DNA from: Persephonella sp964519345
GTDB lineage: Bacteria; Aquificota; Aquificia; Aquificales; Hydrogenothermaceae
Direction of reading: 5' to 3'
Length of the DNA stretch: 23,705 nucleotides
Assembly: GCA_964519345.1 (NCBI GenBank)
Contig: CAZFKX010000001.1
Span: 1-23,705, forward strand
Position numbers and translations under genes: made by a program. The notes under the pieces were generated by a model. That model saw nothing but the letters and a program-made list of their open reading frames with translations, was not told the origin of the DNA and made no database searches. Below are positions 1 through 7,307 of this stretch, one piece after another (the stretch's first letter is position 1; every line of letters begins with the position of its first letter).

Positions 1-141
1 GAGATGGTAATGCCAGGGGACAATGTAGAATTGACAGTAGAGTTAATGGAGCCAGTAGCTATAGAAGAACAGATGAGATTTGCTATAAGAGAAGGTGGTA
101 GAACTGTTGGTGCTGGTGTAGTTACTCAAATAATTGAATAA
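1..141 (+). CDS. tuf: Elongation factor Tu, C-terminal end (partial)
   Basis: An open frame enters from the left edge and ends at TAA 139-141, leaving the last 46 residues of EF-Tu. The segment contains VMPGDNVELTVELMEPVAIE and REGGRTVGAGVVT, the domain III barrel strands that end every bacterial EF-Tu. EF-Tu brings aminoacyl-tRNA to the ribosomal A site as a GTP complex. It lies 15 nt upstream of rpsJ, the usual str-to-S10 junction, so the upstream DNA probably carries fusA, rpsG and rpsL. Identity is very secure; the N-terminal GTPase domain lies outside the window. Confidence 0.97.
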   Translation, partial: EMVMPGDNVELTVELMEPVAIEEQMRFAIREGGRTVGAGVVTQIIE

Positions 142-156
142 TTGAGGTGGTAAAGA

Positions 157-468
157 ATGGTTCAGGAAAAGATTAGAATAAAACTTAAAGCGTTTGATCA
201 TAAAGTTTTAGATCAGTCTGTTAAGCAAATAATAGATACTGTTAAAAGAAGCGGTGGGGTTATAAAGGGCCCTATACCGCTTCCTACACAGAGAAAAGTG
301 TGGTGTGTGCTCAGATCACCACACAAATTTGAACAGTCAAGAGAACATTTTGAGATGAGAATTCATAAAAGACTTATTGATATTGAAAATGCAACTCCAC
401 AAACAATAGAGGCATTAATGGATATCAGTTTGCCAGCAGGAGTTGATGTAGAAATAAAACTAAGTTAA
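157..468 (+). CDS. rpsJ: 30S ribosomal protein S10 (NusE)
   Basis: This 103-residue protein has full family length. It carries the S10 core, including GPIPLPTQ near residues 39-46 and RSPHKFEQSREHFEMRIHKR near 54-73. S10 sits in the 30S head and also acts as NusE, pairing with NusB in rRNA antitermination. The ATG follows an AGGTGG ribosome-binding site (RBS) at about 144-149. It is the first gene of the S10 block, directly after tuf, with no separate promoter visible in the 15-nt gap. It is therefore probably cotranscribed with tuf. Confidence 0.98.
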   Translation: MVQEKIRIKLKAFDHKVLDQSVKQIIDTVKRSGGVIKGPIPLPTQRKVWCVLRSPHKFEQSREHFEMRIHKRLIDIENATPQTIEALMDISLPAGVDVEIKLS

Positions 469-486
469 TGAGAAGGAGTGAGAATC

Positions 487-1170
487 ATGCCAAAGGGCAT
501 TATTGGTAAAAAAATAGGAATGACAAGGGTTTTCAAAGAGGGTAAAGCAATCCCTGTGACAGTTATACAGGTTGAACCTAATTATGTCGTTACTGTGAGA
601 ACAGAAGATAAAGATGGTTATTCTGCAGTTGTTTTAGGAATGGGTGAGAAAAAAGAAAAAAGAACGCCAAAACCTATGCTTTCAATATTTAAAAAAGCTG
701 GGCTCAAGCCTTTAAGATACCTTGCAGAGTTTCCACTTAAAGAAGAAGAACAGATTGAACCTGGTCAGGAGATTAAAATTGAGGATGTCTTTGAAAAGGG
801 AGATCTTATTGATGTGACGGGAAAATCAAAGGGTAGAGGCTTTGCTTCAGCTATGAAAAGATGGGATTTTTCAGGATTTAAAAAGTCTCACGGTTCGAGA
901 TATCACAGAGCTGTAGGTTCAATAGGTGCCTGTTCAGATCCAGGTAGGGTATGGAAAACTAAAAGAATGGCTGGGCATTATGGAAATGAAACAATAACCG
1001 TTCAGGGACTTGAAGTTGTAGATATAATCCCTGATAAAAACATTATACTTGTTAAGGGTTCTGTTCCTGGAGCTCCAAAGTCTATAGTCAAATTAAAAGA
1101 GTCTGTAATTATTTACAGAAGAAAAGGAAAAAGAAAATTAGAGAGAGCAAAAGCAGTTTATGCTTCTTAA
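487..1170 (+). CDS. rplC: 50S ribosomal protein L3
   Basis: This is L3, an early-assembly protein near the peptidyl transferase centre. It opens with MPKGIIGKKIGMTRVF and contains KGRGFASAMKRWDFSG and SHGSRYHRAVGSIG, the extended loop that reaches toward the A site. The frame is open from a GTG at 478, but AAGGAG at 472-477 abuts that GTG with no spacer and sits 9 nt before the ATG at 487. I therefore start at 487 (227 residues), which also gives the family's usual N-terminus. It lies between rpsJ and rplD in the S10 block. Confidence 0.97.
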   Translation: MPKGIIGKKIGMTRVFKEGKAIPVTVIQVEPNYVVTVRTEDKDGYSAVVLGMGEKKEKRTPKPMLSIFKKAGLKPLRYLAEFPLKEEEQIEPGQEIKIEDVFEKGDLIDVTGKSKGRGFASAMKRWDFSGFKKSHGSRYHRAVGSIGACSDPGRVWKTKRMAGHYGNETITVQGLEVVDIIPDKNIILVKGSVPGAPKSIVKLKESVIIYRRKGKRKLERAKAVYAS

Positions 1171-1196
1171 ATCAAAATTCAAAGAGGTAAGAGTAA

Positions 1197-1820
1197 ATGG
1201 AAGCTAATGTTGTTAATATAAAAAAGGAGAATGTTGGAACTGTTCAACTGAATGATGCTGTATTTAATACAGAAGTTAAAGAGCATACGGTATGGGAAGT
1301 TATAAAATGGCAACTTGCATCGAGAAGAGCAGGAACTGCAAGTACAAAAACAAGATCAGAGATTAGAGGATCCAGAAGGAAGATACTACCGCAAAAGGGG
1401 ACTGGAAATGCAAGACATGGTGATAGAAAAGCCAATATCTTTGTAGGTGGTGGTGTTGTACATGGACCCCATCCAAGGGATTACTATTATGCTCTTCCCA
1501 AGAAAGTAAGAAGGAAAGCACTTAAAGGTGTTTTAACAATGAAATTAAAAGATGGTGAGCTTACAGTGGTTGAAGATTTCAGTTTTGATCAACCAAAAAC
1601 TAAAAAGGCTGTAGAAGTTCTTAAAAATTTTGGTCTTGATAAATCCAAAGTTTTACTTGTTCTTTCGGAAAAAGATATGAATGTTATTAAGTCTTTTAGA
1701 AATCTTCCAAAAGCAAAGGTTCTTCTTGTTGAGGGATTAAATACCTACGATATACTCAATGCTGATCATGTTCTTATAACAAAATCGGCAGTTGAAAAAA
1801 TTAACGAGAGGTTAGGATAA
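1197..1820 (+). CDS. rplD: 50S ribosomal protein L4
   Basis: L4 has 207 residues, full length. The basic loop that lines the peptide exit tunnel (about residues 41-95) is clear, with SRRAGTASTKTRSEIRGSRR and KGTGNARHGDRKANIFVGGG. The C-terminal Rossmann-like part ends in VLITKSAVEKINERLG. In enterobacteria L4 represses its own S10 operon through the rpsJ leader. Only 15 nt separate tuf and rpsJ here, so that leader element is not present in this window. The stop codon shares its last A with the rplW start (TAATG), indicating translational coupling. Confidence 0.97.
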   Translation: MEANVVNIKKENVGTVQLNDAVFNTEVKEHTVWEVIKWQLASRRAGTASTKTRSEIRGSRRKILPQKGTGNARHGDRKANIFVGGGVVHGPHPRDYYYALPKKVRRKALKGVLTMKLKDGELTVVEDFSFDQPKTKKAVEVLKNFGLDKSKVLLVLSEKDMNVIKSFRNLPKAKVLLVEGLNTYDILNADHVLITKSAVEKINERLG

Positions 1821-2119
1821 TGAGCGCAAGAACTCCGTACGATATACTTATTCGTCCAGTGCTTACCGAGAAAGCTGTTGCTCAAAATGAGAAGGAAAAC
1901 AAGCTTGTTTTTGAGGTTCCCCTTGATGCAAATAAGATAGAGATTAGAAAGGCGGTGGAACAGGTTTTTGGTGTTAAAGTTAAAGAGGTAAGAACAATTA
2001 TAGTAAAACCAAAACCAAAAAGGGTGGGTTTTGGTAAGCCCGGTTTCACAAAAAAATGGAAAAAGGCAGTTGTAAAAATAGAATCGGAAAAACCAATAAA
2101 TATAGCAGAATTAATATAG
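1820..2119 (+). CDS. rplW: 50S ribosomal protein L23
   Basis: L23 has 99 residues. It carries IRPVLTEKAVAQNE near the start, then the VPLDANKIEIRKAVEQVFGV fold signature and a basic tip with KPKPKRVGFGKPGFTKKWKK. L23 surrounds the exit tunnel and is the docking site for trigger factor and SRP. The start codon overlaps the rplD stop (TAATG) with a GAGG element upstream inside rplD. It is in its standard place between L4 and L2. Confidence 0.97.
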   Translation: MSARTPYDILIRPVLTEKAVAQNEKENKLVFEVPLDANKIEIRKAVEQVFGVKVKEVRTIIVKPKPKRVGFGKPGFTKKWKKAVVKIESEKPINIAELI

Positions 2120-2132
2120 AGGTGAAATAAAA

Positions 2133-2957
2133 ATGGGTGTTAGAAAGCTAAAACCTGTTACTAATGGGACAAGACATGCGATACTTTATGATTTTTCTGA
2201 AATAACAAAGAAAGAGCCTGAGAAATCCTTAACGGAACCATTAAAGAAAAAGGCTGGAAGAAACAATCAGGGAAGAATAACGGTAAGACACAAAGGTGGA
2301 GGACATAAGAGACTCTACAGGATTATAGATTTCAAAAGGGATAAGTGGGGTGTTCCAGCTAAAGTAGCTTCAATAGAATACGATCCTAACAGATCAGCAA
2401 GGATCGCACTGCTACATTATGTTGATGGAGAAAAAAGGTACATAATATGGCCTGAAGGTCTTAATGTTGGCGACACTGTTGTTGCTGGACCTGATGCTGA
2501 AATAAAAGTAGGAAACGCACTACCCTTAGAGAACATACCTGTAGGTACTTTTATACATAATATTGAGCTTACTCCAGGAAAAGGGGGTCAGCTTGTAAGA
2601 GCAGCTGGAATGTCGGCTCAGATACTTGGAAGACAGGGAGATTATGTTCAGGTAAGACTTCCTTCAGGAGAAATAAGACTCATACATAAAAGATGCATGG
2701 CAACTGTGGGAACTGTGGGTCTTGCTGAACATGAACTTATAAAGCTTGGAAAAGCTGGTAGAGCAAGATGGCTTGGAATCAGACCAACAGTTAGAGGTAC
2801 TGCTATGAACCCTGTTGATCATCCTCACGGTGGTGGTGAAGGAAAAACCTTCGGCAAGCACCCTGTATCGCCATGGGGTCAGCCCACAAAAGGTTACAAA
2901 ACCAGACGCGGTGCCAAATACTCTGATAAATTCATAATCAAACGTAGAGGTAAATAG
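2133..2957 (+). CDS. rplB: 50S ribosomal protein L2
   Basis: L2 has 274 residues, full length. Landmarks are RHKGGGHKRLYRIIDFKRD in the N-terminal OB-like domain, the SH3-like middle with GNALPLENIPVGTFIHNIEL, and VDHPHGGGEGKTFGKHPVSP near residues 228-247. The last holds the conserved histidine near peptidyl transferase helices H66 and H93. L2 is essential for subunit joining and peptide-bond activity. The RBS is GAGGTGA at 2119-2125. The gene is followed by rpsS after only 2 nt. Confidence 0.98.
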   Translation: MGVRKLKPVTNGTRHAILYDFSEITKKEPEKSLTEPLKKKAGRNNQGRITVRHKGGGHKRLYRIIDFKRDKWGVPAKVASIEYDPNRSARIALLHYVDGEKRYIIWPEGLNVGDTVVAGPDAEIKVGNALPLENIPVGTFIHNIELTPGKGGQLVRAAGMSAQILGRQGDYVQVRLPSGEIRLIHKRCMATVGTVGLAEHELIKLGKAGRARWLGIRPTVRGTAMNPVDHPHGGGEGKTFGKHPVSPWGQPTKGYKTRRGAKYSDKFIIKRRGK

Positions 2958-2959
2958 TA

Positions 2960-3259
2960 ATGGGATACAAAGGGAAGTGGAATGAAAGATTTAAAAATCC
3001 TTACGTAAATGAAAAATTATTAAAGAAAATAAGAAAAATGAATGAAACAGGTGAAAGGAAGATAGTAAAAACATGGGATAGAGCCTGTACAATAACAGAA
3101 GAGATGGTGGGACATACAATAGCTGTTTACAATGGAATGAAATTTATACCTGTTTATATCCAGCCTGAGATGGTTGGACATAAACTTGGGGAATTTTCCC
3201 TCACAAGAACCTTTAGAGGACATCCTGACAAATCTGCAAAAGCAGTCAAGAAAAAATAA
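2960..3259 (+). CDS. rpsS: 30S ribosomal protein S19
   Basis: S19 (99 residues) is recognised by NPYVNEKLLKKIRKMNETGE and by MVGHTIAVYNGMKFIPVYI and MVGHKLGEFSLTRTFRGH. It sits in the 30S head, partners S13 and touches the A-site finger of the large subunit. The N-terminus has a few more residues (GYKGKWNERF) than the common form, a variant found in some thermophiles. The ATG is 2 nt after the rplB stop, with GAGGT inside the end of rplB. Confidence 0.96.
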   Translation: MGYKGKWNERFKNPYVNEKLLKKIRKMNETGERKIVKTWDRACTITEEMVGHTIAVYNGMKFIPVYIQPEMVGHKLGEFSLTRTFRGHPDKSAKAVKKK

Positions 3260-3271
3260 GAGGTGAAAAAA

Positions 3272-3622
3272 ATGGCAGAAGCTACAAAAAAAGAAGCAAA
3301 AGCAGTTTTGAGATATGCAAGAACTTCTCCGACAAAAGCAAGGCAGATTATTAATCTGCTTAGAGGTAAAGATGTTGGAGTTGCCCTTGCTTTACTTCAG
3401 GGGCTTAATAAAAGAGCAGCAAGAATAGTTGAGAAGCTATTAAAAAGTGCTATCTCTAACGCTGAGCAGAAAGATATGGATATTGATAACCTTTATATCA
3501 AGGAGATAAGGGCTGAAGATGGACCTATACTTAAAAGATACATACCAAGAGCATATGGAAGGGCAACGATGATAAAGAGACGTTTTTCACATATTTATAT
3601 AACCTTAGCTGAAAGGGAATAA
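3272..3622 (+). CDS. rplV: 50S ribosomal protein L22
   Basis: L22 contributes the beta-hairpin that lines the exit tunnel. Visible signatures are LRYARTSPTKARQIINLLRG and the tip and tail RAYGRATMIKRRFSHIYITL. The frame is open from a GTG at 3263, but that GTG lies inside the RBS AAGAGGTG (3258-3265). The ATG at 3272 has correct spacing, so I use it (116 residues). It lies between rpsS and rpsC as expected. Confidence 0.96.
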   Translation: MAEATKKEAKAVLRYARTSPTKARQIINLLRGKDVGVALALLQGLNKRAARIVEKLLKSAISNAEQKDMDIDNLYIKEIRAEDGPILKRYIPRAYGRATMIKRRFSHIYITLAERE

Positions 3623-3634
3623 GGAGGAATAAAA

Positions 3635-4318
3635 GTGGGTCAGAAAGTACATCCAATAGGGTTTAGATTAGGTGTAACAAAAGATTGGAAATCTAAGTGG
3701 TTTGCAGATAAGAAAAAATATGGTCAGCTTTTACATGAAGACGTAAAAATCAGAAAATTTGTAGAGGAAAGATATAAACAAGCAGGAATAGCTGATGTAA
3801 TAATTGAGAGACTTGGAGAAAAGGTAAGAATAAAAATATTAGCCTCAAAACCCGGAATTGTTATAGGCAGAAAAGGTGCAGAGGTTGAAGAGCTTAACAA
3901 AGTTCTTCAGGCTGTTACGAATGCAAAGGATGTTACAGTAAATGTAGATGAGGTTAAAAAACCTGAACTTAATGCGAAGCTTGTAGCTGAGGATATTGCT
4001 CTACAGCTTGAGAGAAGAGTATCCCATAGAAGGGCAATGAAAAGAGCTATAGATAATGCTATGAAGGCTGGTGCAAAAGGAATAAAGGTTCAGGTTGGAG
4101 GACGTATAGGCGGAGTCGATTTAGCAAGAAAAGAGTGGTTTATGGCAGGTAGAATGCCTCTTCAGACTATAAGGGCTGATATAGATTACGGAACTGCAAG
4201 AGCTTCCACAAAATACGGAATTTTAGGTGTTAAAGTCTGGATATACAAAGGTGATAAACTTGCAGAGCAGAAAGAAGAAGTTCTTAAAAAGATAGAAGAA
4301 GAACTTCACACAGTTTAA
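3635..4318 (+). CDS. rpsC: 30S ribosomal protein S3
   Basis: S3 has 227 residues and begins MGQKVHPIGFRLG. A type II KH domain carries the GxxG loop as VIGRKGAEVEELN near residues 77-89. The C-terminal domain has GAKGIKVQVGGRIGGVDLAR and GTARASTKYGILGVKVWIYK. S3 lines the mRNA entry tunnel and has helicase-like function with S4 and S5. The start is GTG at 3635, supported by AAGGAGG at 3621-3627 and by the conserved N-terminus. No upstream ATG fits as well. Confidence 0.97.
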   Translation: MGQKVHPIGFRLGVTKDWKSKWFADKKKYGQLLHEDVKIRKFVEERYKQAGIADVIIERLGEKVRIKILASKPGIVIGRKGAEVEELNKVLQAVTNAKDVTVNVDEVKKPELNAKLVAEDIALQLERRVSHRRAMKRAIDNAMKAGAKGIKVQVGGRIGGVDLARKEWFMAGRMPLQTIRADIDYGTARASTKYGILGVKVWIYKGDKLAEQKEEVLKKIEEELHTV

Positions 4319-4339
4319 AAAATACAGGAGGAAAAATAG

Positions 4340-4762
4340 ATGTCTCTCTTACAGCCAAAGAAGTTAAAATGGAGAAAACAGCAAAGAGGAAGAATGAAAG
4401 GGAAGGCTTCCCGTAGAAATTATGTTGCTTTCGGCGAGTACGGTCTTCAGGCACTTGAGCCATGCTGGATGACATCAAGACAGATAGAGTCGGCTCGTAT
4501 AGCTATAGTAAGGGAAGCTAAAAAAGGAGCAAAAGTGTGGATAAGGGTGTTCCCTCACAAACCAGTTACAAGAAAACCTGCTGAGACAAGAATGGGAAAA
4601 GGTAAAGGGGATCTTGATCATTTCGTTGCTGTAGTAAAACCAGGGCACATTCTTTTTGAGCTTTCAGGTGTTCCAGAAGAGGTTGCAGCAGAAGCGTTTA
4701 GAAAAGCAGGACATAAACTTCCTATTAAAACAAGACTTGTGAAAGCAAGGGAAGAGGTGTAG
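4340..4762 (+). CDS. rplP: 50S ribosomal protein L16
   Basis: L16 has 140 residues and opens with MSLLQPKKLKWRKQQRGRMK. It contains FGEYGLQALEPCWMTSRQIE, RIFPHKP-type sequence (RVFPHKPVTRKPAETRMGKG) and KGDLDHFVAVVKPGHILFEL. L16 binds near the A site and completes the peptidyl transferase centre late in assembly. AGGAGG lies before the ATG. The gene is followed by rpmC after 4 nt. Confidence 0.97.
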   Translation: MSLLQPKKLKWRKQQRGRMKGKASRRNYVAFGEYGLQALEPCWMTSRQIESARIAIVREAKKGAKVWIRVFPHKPVTRKPAETRMGKGKGDLDHFVAVVKPGHILFELSGVPEEVAAEAFRKAGHKLPIKTRLVKAREEV

Positions 4763-4766
4763 GCCA

Positions 4767-4973
4767 ATGAAAGCAAAAGAACTGAGAAAATTAACGGACG
4801 AAGAGCTAAAAGATAAGCTTACAGAACTGAAAAAAAAGTTAATGAATTTAAGATTTCAGAATGCTGTGGGTGGACTTGAAAAACCAAGTGAGATAAAGTC
4901 AACAAAAAGGGATATAGCAAGGATATTAACAATCCTAAGAGAAAGAGAGCTGTCAAAGACAGGAGGTAAATAA
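4767..4973 (+). CDS. rpmC: 50S ribosomal protein L29
   Basis: This 68-residue, two-helix coiled-coil protein begins MKAKELRKLTDEELKDKLTE and carries LMNLRFQNAVGGLEKPSEIK, the L29 signature. It sits at the exit-tunnel rim next to L23 and contributes to the docking platform for nascent-chain factors. The ATG is 4 nt after the rplP stop, using GAGGTG inside the end of rplP. Its own stop overlaps the rpsQ start as TAATG. Confidence 0.96.
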   Translation: MKAKELRKLTDEELKDKLTELKKKLMNLRFQNAVGGLEKPSEIKSTKRDIARILTILRERELSKTGGK

Positions 4974-5233
4974 TGACTCAGGAAGTAAAATCAAGAAGAA
5001 AAGAGTTTGTAGGAAAGGTAGTAAGCGATAAGATGGATAAAACCGTTGTTGTCGCTGTGGAAAGATATGTTCCACATCCACTCTATGGAAAAAGGGTTAA
5101 AAAAACAACAAAATTCTACGCTCATGATGAAGAAAACAAATGTAAGATTGGTGATATCGTTAGGATCAGGGAATCAAGACCTCTTTCAAAACTAAAAAGA
5201 TGGGTTGTTATTGAAATATTACCCCAAAAGTAA
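4973..5233 (+). CDS. rpsQ: 30S ribosomal protein S17
   Basis: S17 has 86 residues, an OB-fold protein of the 30S body that binds 16S rRNA early. Motifs are GKVVSDKMDKTVVVAVERYV, HPLYGKRVKKTTKFYAHDE and IGDIVRIRESRPLSKLKRW. The ATG overlaps the rpmC stop. It is the last gene of the S10 block. The 89-nt gap after it is the longest intergenic space in the ribosomal cluster and carries a candidate promoter. Confidence 0.97.
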   Translation: MTQEVKSRRKEFVGKVVSDKMDKTVVVAVERYVPHPLYGKRVKKTTKFYAHDEENKCKIGDIVRIRESRPLSKLKRWVVIEILPQK

Positions 5234-5237
5234 TATA

Positions 5238-5266
5238 TTGATTTTCCTTTCTAAAAATTATAAAAT
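5238..5266 (+). promoter_or_regulatory. Candidate promoter for the spc block
   Basis: TTGATT at 5238-5243 and TAAAAT at 5261-5266 are separated by exactly 17 nt, a good fit to the sigma-70-type consensus. The predicted transcript starts at about 5273, some 50 nt before rplN. The position matches the boundary where many bacteria split the S10 and spc operons. AT-rich DNA produces chance matches, so the call rests on spacing and on the location in the only sizeable gap of the cluster. Confidence 0.55.
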
Positions 5267-5273
5267 ATTGTTT

Positions 5274-5293
5274 TGTCCTCGCTTTCGGGGACA
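5274..5293 (+). promoter_or_regulatory. 5' stem-loop in the rplN leader
   Basis: TGTCCTCG, a CTTT loop and CGGGGACA form an 8-bp stem with one U-G pair, a strikingly GC-rich element in AT-rich DNA. It begins at or within 1-2 nt of the start predicted from the promoter at 5238-5266, so it would cap the 5' end of the spc mRNA. No T-run follows, so it is not a typical intrinsic terminator. It could stabilise the 5' end or serve as a ribosomal-protein binding site. Confidence 0.5.
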
Positions 5294-5322
5294 GCCTATC
5301 CAAACAAAAAGAGGTGTAGGAA

Positions 5323-5703
5323 ATGATACGTAGAGGAACTTACTTAAATACAGCTGATAATTCCGGGGCTAAAAAGGTTCAGTGTATAGGAATACCAAAA
5401 AAGGTTAATTTTGGAAAGCAGACTGATTTTGCAACACTTGGCGATGTTATAACAGTAACTGTTAAAGATGCGCTTCCAAATGGTGCAGCAAAAAAAGGTA
5501 AAGTATATAAGGCTGTTGTGGTAAGAACAGCAAAAGAAGTGAGCAGAGAGGATGGAAGTTATATAAAGTTTGATGATAATGCTGTGGTTCTTTTGAACAA
5601 CAACCTTGAACCTATAGGAACTCGTATTTTAGGGCCTGTTGCCCGTGAGATAAGAGCTAAAGGGTTCTACAGAATAGTGTCTTTAGCACCGGAGGTAATA
5701 TAA
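5323..5703 (+). CDS. rplN: 50S ribosomal protein L14
   Basis: L14 has 126 residues. It starts MIRRGTYLNTADNSGAKKVQ and contains GDVITVTVKDALPNGAAKKG, KAVVVRTAKE and the end VAREIRAKGFYRIVSLAPEV. It lies at the subunit interface (bridges B5 and B8) and is a docking point for RsfS-type silencing factors. The RBS is AAGAGGTG at about 5309-5316. It is the first gene after the 89-nt gap and the predicted promoter, as in canonical spc operons. Confidence 0.97.
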   Translation: MIRRGTYLNTADNSGAKKVQCIGIPKKVNFGKQTDFATLGDVITVTVKDALPNGAAKKGKVYKAVVVRTAKEVSREDGSYIKFDDNAVVLLNNNLEPIGTRILGPVAREIRAKGFYRIVSLAPEVI

Positions 5704-5706
5704 AAG

Positions 5707-6072
5707 ATGGTTAAAACAAAGCTAAAGAAGGGTGATACGGTAATAGTTATCGCAGGTAAGGAAAAAGGTAAAGTTGGAAAGATAAAACAGATTTTGAGAA
5801 ACGAAAACCCTGATAAGATAAGGGTTGTTGTGGAAGGCGTTAATGTTGGGAAAAAACATGTAAAGCATATAGAAGGTATGAGGGAAGGTGGAATCTTTGA
5901 GATAGAAAGGCCAATTCATATATCAAATGTTGCATATTACGATGAATCAAAAGGTGAAAGAGTTAAGATTGGGATAAGAATTAGAGAAGAAGGTGATAGG
6001 ATAATTAAAGAAAGATACAATAAAAAAACAGGAGAAACAATAGATATTATCTATGAGAAAGAAAAAAAGTAA
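5707..6072 (+). CDS. rplX: 50S ribosomal protein L24
   Basis: L24 has 121 residues with an N-terminal KOW motif (KKGDTVIVIAGKEKGKVGKI) and VEGVNVGKKHVKHIEGMREG. It is one of the assembly initiator proteins on 23S rRNA. The C-terminal part, ending in a Lys/Glu-rich tail, makes it somewhat longer than the enterobacterial protein (about 104 residues). The start is 3 nt after the rplN stop and uses GGAGGT from the end of rplN. Confidence 0.96.
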   Translation: MVKTKLKKGDTVIVIAGKEKGKVGKIKQILRNENPDKIRVVVEGVNVGKKHVKHIEGMREGGIFEIERPIHISNVAYYDESKGERVKIGIRIREEGDRIIKERYNKKTGETIDIIYEKEKK

Positions 6073-6085
6073 GAGGTAAACGGTA

Positions 6086-6649
6086 ATGGCTGTTGCAGAG
6101 AAATATACACCAAGACTTAGAAAGAAGTATGAAGAAGAAGTTGCACCGAAACTTATGGAAAGATTTGGATATAAATCACCTATGCAGATACCGAGAATCA
6201 AAAAAATCGTTATCAATATGGGTGTAGGTGAAGCTGTTCAGGATATTAAACAGCTCGATAGAGCTGTAGAGGATCTTACAGCGATTACAGGTCAGAGACC
6301 TGAGATAAGGAGAGCTAAAAAGTCAGAAGCTGGATTTAAGTTAAGAAAAGGTCTCCCTGTTGGAGCAAGGGTTACATTAAGGAAAGAAAGAATGTGGGAT
6401 TTTTTAGATAAGCTTATTTCAGTTGCTCTTCCCAGGGTAAGAGATTTTAGAGGTTTAAATCCAAAATCATTTGATGGTAGAGGAAATTATGCATTTGGAC
6501 TCTCAGAACAGATAATATTCCCAGAAATAGATTATGATAAAGTGGATAGAATTAGAGGAATGGATATTATCATAGAAACTTCAGCTGAAACAGATGAAGA
6601 AGCGAGATGGCTGCTTTCTTTACTTGGATTACCCATAAGAGCTCAATAA
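6086..6649 (+). CDS. rplE: 50S ribosomal protein L5
   Basis: L5 has 187 residues, full length. Motifs are MQIPRIKKIVINMGVGEAVQ, LTAITGQRPEIRRAKKS, FKLRKGLPVGARVTLRKERM, LPRVRDFRGLNPKSFDGRGN and DIIIETSAETDEEARWLL. L5 binds 5S rRNA with L18 in the central protuberance and contacts P-site tRNA. AAGAGGT precedes the ATG. It is in the standard spc position before rpsN. Confidence 0.97.
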   Translation: MAVAEKYTPRLRKKYEEEVAPKLMERFGYKSPMQIPRIKKIVINMGVGEAVQDIKQLDRAVEDLTAITGQRPEIRRAKKSEAGFKLRKGLPVGARVTLRKERMWDFLDKLISVALPRVRDFRGLNPKSFDGRGNYAFGLSEQIIFPEIDYDKVDRIRGMDIIIETSAETDEEARWLLSLLGLPIRAQ

Positions 6650-6664
6650 GGAGGATTAATAAAT

Positions 6665-6853
6665 ATGGCACGTAAAGCACTTTGGGCGAAATCTTTTCTA
6701 AAAGAGCCTAAATTCAAAACAAGAAAACATGCAAGATGTCCTTTATGTGGAAGACCAAGGGGATATTTGAGACAGTTTGATATGTGTAGAATATGCTTCA
6801 GGGAAAGAGCATTGAGAGGTGAGATCCCTGGAGTTAAAAAAGCGAGCTGGTAA
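6665..6853 (+). CDS. rpsN: 30S ribosomal protein S14, zinc-binding type
   Basis: This is the short zinc form of S14 (type Z, 62 residues). The zinc ribbon uses C25-x2-C28 and C41-x2-C44, with CPLCGRPRGYLRQFDMCRIC between and around. A basic N-terminus starts MARKALWAKSFLKEPKFKTR. S14 assembles into the 30S head near the decoding site. AAGGAGG precedes the ATG with good spacing. The zinc form is the one usual in deep-branching thermophiles. Confidence 0.97.
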   Translation: MARKALWAKSFLKEPKFKTRKHARCPLCGRPRGYLRQFDMCRICFRERALRGEIPGVKKASW

Positions 6854-6864
6854 GGAGGCAAAAG

Positions 6865-7275
6865 ATGATAACTGATCCAATAGCAGATATGCTTGCAAGA
6901 ATAAAAAATGCTCAGTCAGCAAGAAAGAGTGAAGTATATATTCCACACTCCAAAATAAAAGAAAAGATAGCCCAGATTTTAAAGAGAGAAGGATATATAG
7001 AAGACTACACAATATCTGAAGAGAATAAAAAAGGAAATCAAGGTACGTTAATAGTCAAGATAAAATATCTTGACAGCAGGAATACAAAACCAGCCATATC
7101 AGGTTTAAGAAGAGTATCAAAACCGGGTTTAAGAAAGTATGTTGGAGCAGATGAGATTCCATATGTTAGGAAGGGTCTCGGGATAGCGATTCTTTCTACA
7201 AATAAAGGCATACTTACAGATGCTGAAGCAAGAAAAGAAAAGGTTGGTGGAGAAGTTCTCTGCTATGTATGGTAA
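6865..7275 (+). CDS. rpsH: 30S ribosomal protein S8
   Basis: S8 has 136 residues. It starts MITDPIADMLARIKNAQSAR and ends with the strongly conserved GLGIAILSTNKGILTDAEAR and GGEVLCYVW. It is a primary 16S rRNA binder in the central domain. In E. coli it represses the spc operon by binding near L5. I could not identify an S8-site mimic in this window by eye. AAGGAGG precedes the ATG, 11 nt after rpsN. Confidence 0.97.
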   Translation: MITDPIADMLARIKNAQSARKSEVYIPHSKIKEKIAQILKREGYIEDYTISEENKKGNQGTLIVKIKYLDSRNTKPAISGLRRVSKPGLRKYVGADEIPYVRKGLGIAILSTNKGILTDAEARKEKVGGEVLCYVW

Positions 7276-7307
7276 TAAAGATACTCACCATTAAGGAGGC
7301 AAAATAG

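Noticed and set aside
1244..1435. Minus-strand open frame inside rplD
   Set aside because: It lies wholly within a conserved ribosomal gene, lacks an RBS and has a low-complexity hydrophobic translation typical of antisense shadows. The same reasoning removed the other antisense frames within the ribosomal cluster.
5274..5293. Stem-loop as an intrinsic terminator of the S10 block
   Set aside because: No T-run follows (ACAGCCTATCC), and it starts where a strong promoter match predicts the next transcript to begin. A leader element is more likely.
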